Source of the DNA: Candidatus Binatia bacterium
Lineage (GTDB): Bacteria > Desulfobacterota > Binatia > HRBIN30
Assembly (NCBI GenBank): GCA_026415395.1
Contig: JAOAHD010000007.1
Location: forward strand, 1,043,972 to 1,107,971
DNA: 64,000 nt
Direction of reading: 5' to 3'
Shown piece after piece: positions 61,363 through 64,000 of this stretch. A model generated the notes under the pieces. That model searched no databases, was not told where the DNA came from, and was given only the letters and a program-made list of their open reading frames with translations. Every line of letters starts with the position of its first letter. Positions within the stretch are counted from its first letter, which is position 1. A program made the translations under genes and the position numbers.

Positions 61363-63837
61363 ATGACAAGGGAGAATTTCAAGCGGTTCGGTTGGTTGGC
61401 TGTTGTGGGAGTCGCAGCTACGCTGCTGCAAAGGCCGTTACTCGCCCAGAGCGGGTCTCCGGTGTTCGAGTCGGCAAGGCTGTTTGGGTTGGTCGGCACG
61501 ACCAGCGATGCCACCGGATTGGGGGTGTTGCTGGATGTGGGCTCAGTCGGCGGCGGTTCTCCGGACGGAGTCCCCGACTTAGTTACCGCCCTGCAGTCCC
61601 AGCAGATTGCGGTGCTGTTTGGCCGCAGCGATGGGACGTTTGCAACTCCGCCGTCGAGCACAGACTTTACCGGCATCCCCACCGTAATTGCTGCTGGTGA
61701 TCTTGATGGCGACACAACCGCAGAGCTTGTGGTGGGCGACAGCTCCAACCAGTTGTCGGTCTTCCGCGCGGCGGGTGGGACCTTCGTGCGCGTTGGGCAG
61801 TCGGTGGACCTGGAATTCTTTCCGCGTGGCATTGCCGTTGGAGATTTCGATCGAGACGGACACTTGGACGTAGTCGTTGTAGGGGAGACGCTAGAACAAG
61901 CGGGAATCGGCCGGATTCTTTTCGGCAACGGCGACGCGACCCTCGTGCGTGCCGCGGAGACAATCGACCTTGGGCCGGGCGTGTCAGCAGTCGCCACGGC
62001 TGACTTCAACAGTGACGAACTCCTCGACTTGGCCGTCACCAGCGAGCTGACGAATGAAGTGATACAGTACCGGGGCGACGGACAAGGTGGTTTTTCCCCC
62101 GGGCAGCGGCTGAGCAGTGGCGGCGAGGGTCCCACGGCGGTGTCCTCCGCCGACCTGAACCGCGACGGTAGACCGGACATCGTGGTGCTGAACGGTGCGA
62201 GTGACGTGGTTGCGGTCGCGGTCACGCAAGCAAATGGGCAATGGAGCTCGCCCCGCGCATACCGCACTGGTGCTCCAGCCAGCTCCCCACGCGGCTTAGC
62301 GCTCGGTGACGTAAACGGCGACGGCCGAGTGGACGTTGTTGTGGCGAACAACTTCTCCTTCGATGTCGGGGTGTTGTTCGGGGACGGCACCGGTGGGTTG
62401 GCTCCCGTGCGGTTGTTTGTGGCAGATGCCGAGCCAGTTGGTGTGGTTGTCGGCGACTTGAACCGGGATAACCGGGCTGACATTGTTGCGCTGACTCGCG
62501 GCGGGGGCGCGACCCCGACCGCTGCAGTGCTTCTCAGTTCTTCTGGAAACCGACTCGCTGGTGCAGAGAACATTCCGTTGGAAACGGTCCCGAATGGCGT
62601 TGCGGCAGGGGACCTGGATGGCGACGGTTTGCTCGATCTGGTTGTGGCTCTTGCGGGAGCGCTGCCGGGACAGGCTGGTGTCGGAGTGGCTGCAAGCTCA
62701 GGTGGGCCCGGGTTTGTTCCGTGGCCTTCGGTGGTGTTCAGCGGAGACGCGACCGCCGTGGCGGTGAGCGACACCGACGGTGACACGCGCCCAGAGATTA
62801 TCGTACTCAGCCCCGCTCGGGGCACGTTGCAAGTATATCGGCCACGCTCAAGCAGCTTGGAATTCGCGGGGGAACTTAACCTGGGCGCAGTGGGAACCGC
62901 GCGGGCTTTGGCGGTCGGCGATTTCAATCGTGACGGGCGTGGCGACGTGGTTGTCAGTGCGCAAGGAACTGGCGGCGGAACTGTCTCGGTGTTCGTGGGC
63001 AGCCGACAGGCGTTACTTCAGGCAGGTGCCACTGTCGCTGTGGGCGACTCGCCACTTAGTGTGGCGTCCGGCGACTTTAATCGCGACGGCGCGGCTGACA
63101 TCGTGACGGCCAACAACGGCTCCATCAATATTAGTGTGGCCCTCGGAAATGGCGATGGGACGTTCCGTCCAGCCACTTCGGTGGGCCTGGGGCAAGCCCC
63201 TCGCGCGATTGCTGTTGCAGACTTTGACCGCGACGGTTTCGACGACGTTGCGGTTGCTTTTCCAGTGGCCGGCACGGTTCAAGTGCTATTCGGAGACGGG
63301 ACGGGGCGCTTCCCCACGAGCACCGCTCCGCTGAGCTTTGGTACCGGAGGCGAGGTGCCTTCGTCGGTTTGGGCGCGCGACGTGAACGGAGACGGTTTGC
63401 CAGATATTGTGGCCTCTGGGGAGGTCGCTAGCGTAGTGCGGGTGTTTACACGCAGCCCAACCTCGGCGCGATCCTTCCAAAGTGCTGGGTCGTTTCCGAC
63501 AAATCGGCGTCCGGTGAGCATGGTCGTGGGTGACTTCGACGGCGATGGTCGTTACGACGCGGCTGCTGCCGCGAGTTCGCCGGCGCCAACGACGACGATG
63601 TTGCGCAACGTGGCAGGAGCTGGATTTCGTCGTGGCGAGGCAAACCAAGATGGGCGCGTAAGTGCTGCGGACCTGGTGGCGCTAACGCGTAAGGTGGGAG
63701 GGTTTGAACTTATACGGGTCGAGGATGTGGCCATCCGAGGGGGCGGCGAGCCGTTAGGCCGCGGTGCGGACGCCGACGGCGACGGAGTCATAACCCCTCT
63801 AGACTTGCCAGCCGAGGTTGCCTGGGTATTCCGGTGA
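61363..63837 (+). CDS. Secreted FG-GAP/VCBS beta-propeller protein with dockerin-like C-terminus
   Basis: ATG 61363 (GGGAG a few bases upstream) gives 824 residues with a signal peptide (GWLAVVGVAATLLQ, cleavage after about residue 22 to 24). The body has thirteen to fourteen FG-GAP/VCBS repeats of the type GDFNRDGRGDVVVS, so probably two seven-bladed beta-propellers. The C-terminus has two dockerin-like Ca-binding loops (ANQDGRVSAADLVAL and ADADGDGVITPLDL). It should be exported and bind other surface proteins or carbohydrate. GTG 61342 is a possible start seven codons earlier. It precedes the GatB/YqeY-like gene. Confidence 0.88.
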   Translation: MTRENFKRFGWLAVVGVAATLLQRPLLAQSGSPVFESARLFGLVGTTSDATGLGVLLDVGSVGGGSPDGVPDLVTALQSQQIAVLFGRSDGTFATPPSSTDFTGIPTVIAAGDLDGDTTAELVVGDSSNQLSVFRAAGGTFVRVGQSVDLEFFPRGIAVGDFDRDGHLDVVVVGETLEQAGIGRILFGNGDATLVRAAETIDLGPGVSAVATADFNSDELLDLAVTSELTNEVIQYRGDGQGGFSPGQRLSSGGEGPTAVSSADLNRDGRPDIVVLNGASDVVAVAVTQANGQWSSPRAYRTGAPASSPRGLALGDVNGDGRVDVVVANNFSFDVGVLFGDGTGGLAPVRLFVADAEPVGVVVGDLNRDNRADIVALTRGGGATPTAAVLLSSSGNRLAGAENIPLETVPNGVAAGDLDGDGLLDLVVALAGALPGQAGVGVAASSGGPGFVPWPSVVFSGDATAVAVSDTDGDTRPEIIVLSPARGTLQVYRPRSSSLEFAGELNLGAVGTARALAVGDFNRDGRGDVVVSAQGTGGGTVSVFVGSRQALLQAGATVAVGDSPLSVASGDFNRDGAADIVTANNGSINISVALGNGDGTFRPATSVGLGQAPRAIAVADFDRDGFDDVAVAFPVAGTVQVLFGDGTGRFPTSTAPLSFGTGGEVPSSVWARDVNGDGLPDIVASGEVASVVRVFTRSPTSARSFQSAGSFPTNRRPVSMVVGDFDGDGRYDAAAAASSPAPTTTMLRNVAGAGFRRGEANQDGRVSAADLVALTRKVGGFELIRVEDVAIRGGGEPLGRGADADGDGVITPLDLPAEVAWVFR

Positions 63838-63857
63838 GCAAGTGCGGGGATGAATCG

Positions 63858-64000
63858 ATGGTGACGGAAGAGCAACTCCAGACTGACATGCAAGCCGCGA
63901 TGAAGTCGGGGGATAAGGTGAAGCTTTTGGTCCTTCGCGATGTCATGACTGCGATCAAGAACCTGAAGGTGGAAAAGATGACCTCCTCCCTCGCTGAAGC
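63858..64000 (+). CDS. GatB/YqeY-domain protein, 5' part
   Basis: ATG 63858, with GGGGA eight bases upstream, starts 47 codons that run off the right edge. TEEQLQTDMQAAMKSGDKVK and LLVLRDVMTAIKN match the N-terminus of the YqeY family (tRNA-amidotransferase-like helical proteins), which are about 150 residues long. It is partial because of the window edge. It follows the FG-GAP gene by about 20 bases. Confidence 0.75.
   Translation, partial: MVTEEQLQTDMQAAMKSGDKVKLLVLRDVMTAIKNLKVEKMTSSLAE

Noticed and set aside
60987-62927. A 646-residue open frame on the minus strand across lepA and the FG-GAP gene
   Set aside because: It is Ser/Pro/Thr rich with no family motif and lies opposite a repeat-rich secreted protein; it reflects codon bias.
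1-64000. tRNA, rRNA, CRISPR array, transposase or phage genes
   Set aside because: None were recognised by reading the sequence; a tRNA scan and repeat search were not possible here.

Overview
The window is a high-GC segment with dense, almost entirely plus-strand coding, frequent GTG/TTG starts and many 4-8 nt stop/start overlaps. The gene content (outer-membrane export lipoprotein, Wzc/GumC-type chain-length protein, sigma-54 activators, LepA, RlmN, FluC) points to a Gram-negative bacterium. The mix resembles deltaproteobacterial-grade lineages (Myxococcota, Desulfobacterota or Binatota-like), but no marker here fixes the phylum. No rRNA, tRNA, CRISPR array, insertion sequence or phage gene was seen.

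Region 1 (1-6187) is regulatory. A partial minus-strand gene encodes a degenerate receiver joined to an AAA+ domain. Divergent to it lie a leaderless (cytosolic) periplasmic-binding-fold protein, a histidine-kinase-like protein that keeps a DHp-type histidine but has lost recognisable ATP-binding boxes, and a complete NtrC-type sigma-54 activator. An ExeA-like ATPase with a membrane segment, a LysM domain and a SPOR-like tail follows.

Region 2 (6338-48658) is one very long co-directional exopolysaccharide locus of about 35 genes. It starts with two alkaline-phosphatase-superfamily enzymes and a glycosyltransferase. Next comes the export/assembly core: Wza-like lipoprotein, chain-length protein, BY-kinase-like protein, O-antigen ligase/polymerase-like protein, FemAB-like protein, aminotransferase and an initiating sugar-phosphate transferase of unusual domain order. 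After a 337 bp gap come nucleotide-sugar tailoring enzymes, a flippase, an HPr-kinase-like protein, several GT4 and GT2 glycosyltransferases, a carbamoyltransferase / SGNH hydrolase / DUF5989 cassette, a giant exported beta-helix protein with an internal triplication, a metallo-beta-lactamase-fold protein, two more alkaline-phosphatase-superfamily proteins (one without its metal ligands), a GT39-like membrane glycosyltransferase, two methyltransferases in all, an acetyltransferase and a UDP-sugar epimerase. The core order (ATPase, export protein, chain-length protein, tyrosine kinase, ligase, FemAB) recalls XrtA/PEP-CTERM exopolysaccharide loci, but no exosortase is present in the window.

Region 3 (48807-59157) is mostly housekeeping: FluC with a DUF190 protein, an orphan sucD, ndk, rlmN, a diacylglycerol-kinase-fold protein, mtnP and a PfkB kinase. 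It continues into a GT2 enzyme and a UDP-glucose dehydrogenase / UDP-glucuronate decarboxylase / epimerase module that can feed UDP-GlcA and UDP-xylose to polysaccharide synthesis.

Region 4 (59320-64000) has lepA, a secreted FG-GAP-repeat protein with a dockerin-like C-terminus, and the beginning of a GatB/YqeY-family gene that runs off the right edge. The most unusual points are the cytosolic binding-protein / phosphotransfer / NtrC module, the permuted sugar-transferase fusion, the BY-kinase-like protein with altered Walker residues, and the pseudo-phosphatase.
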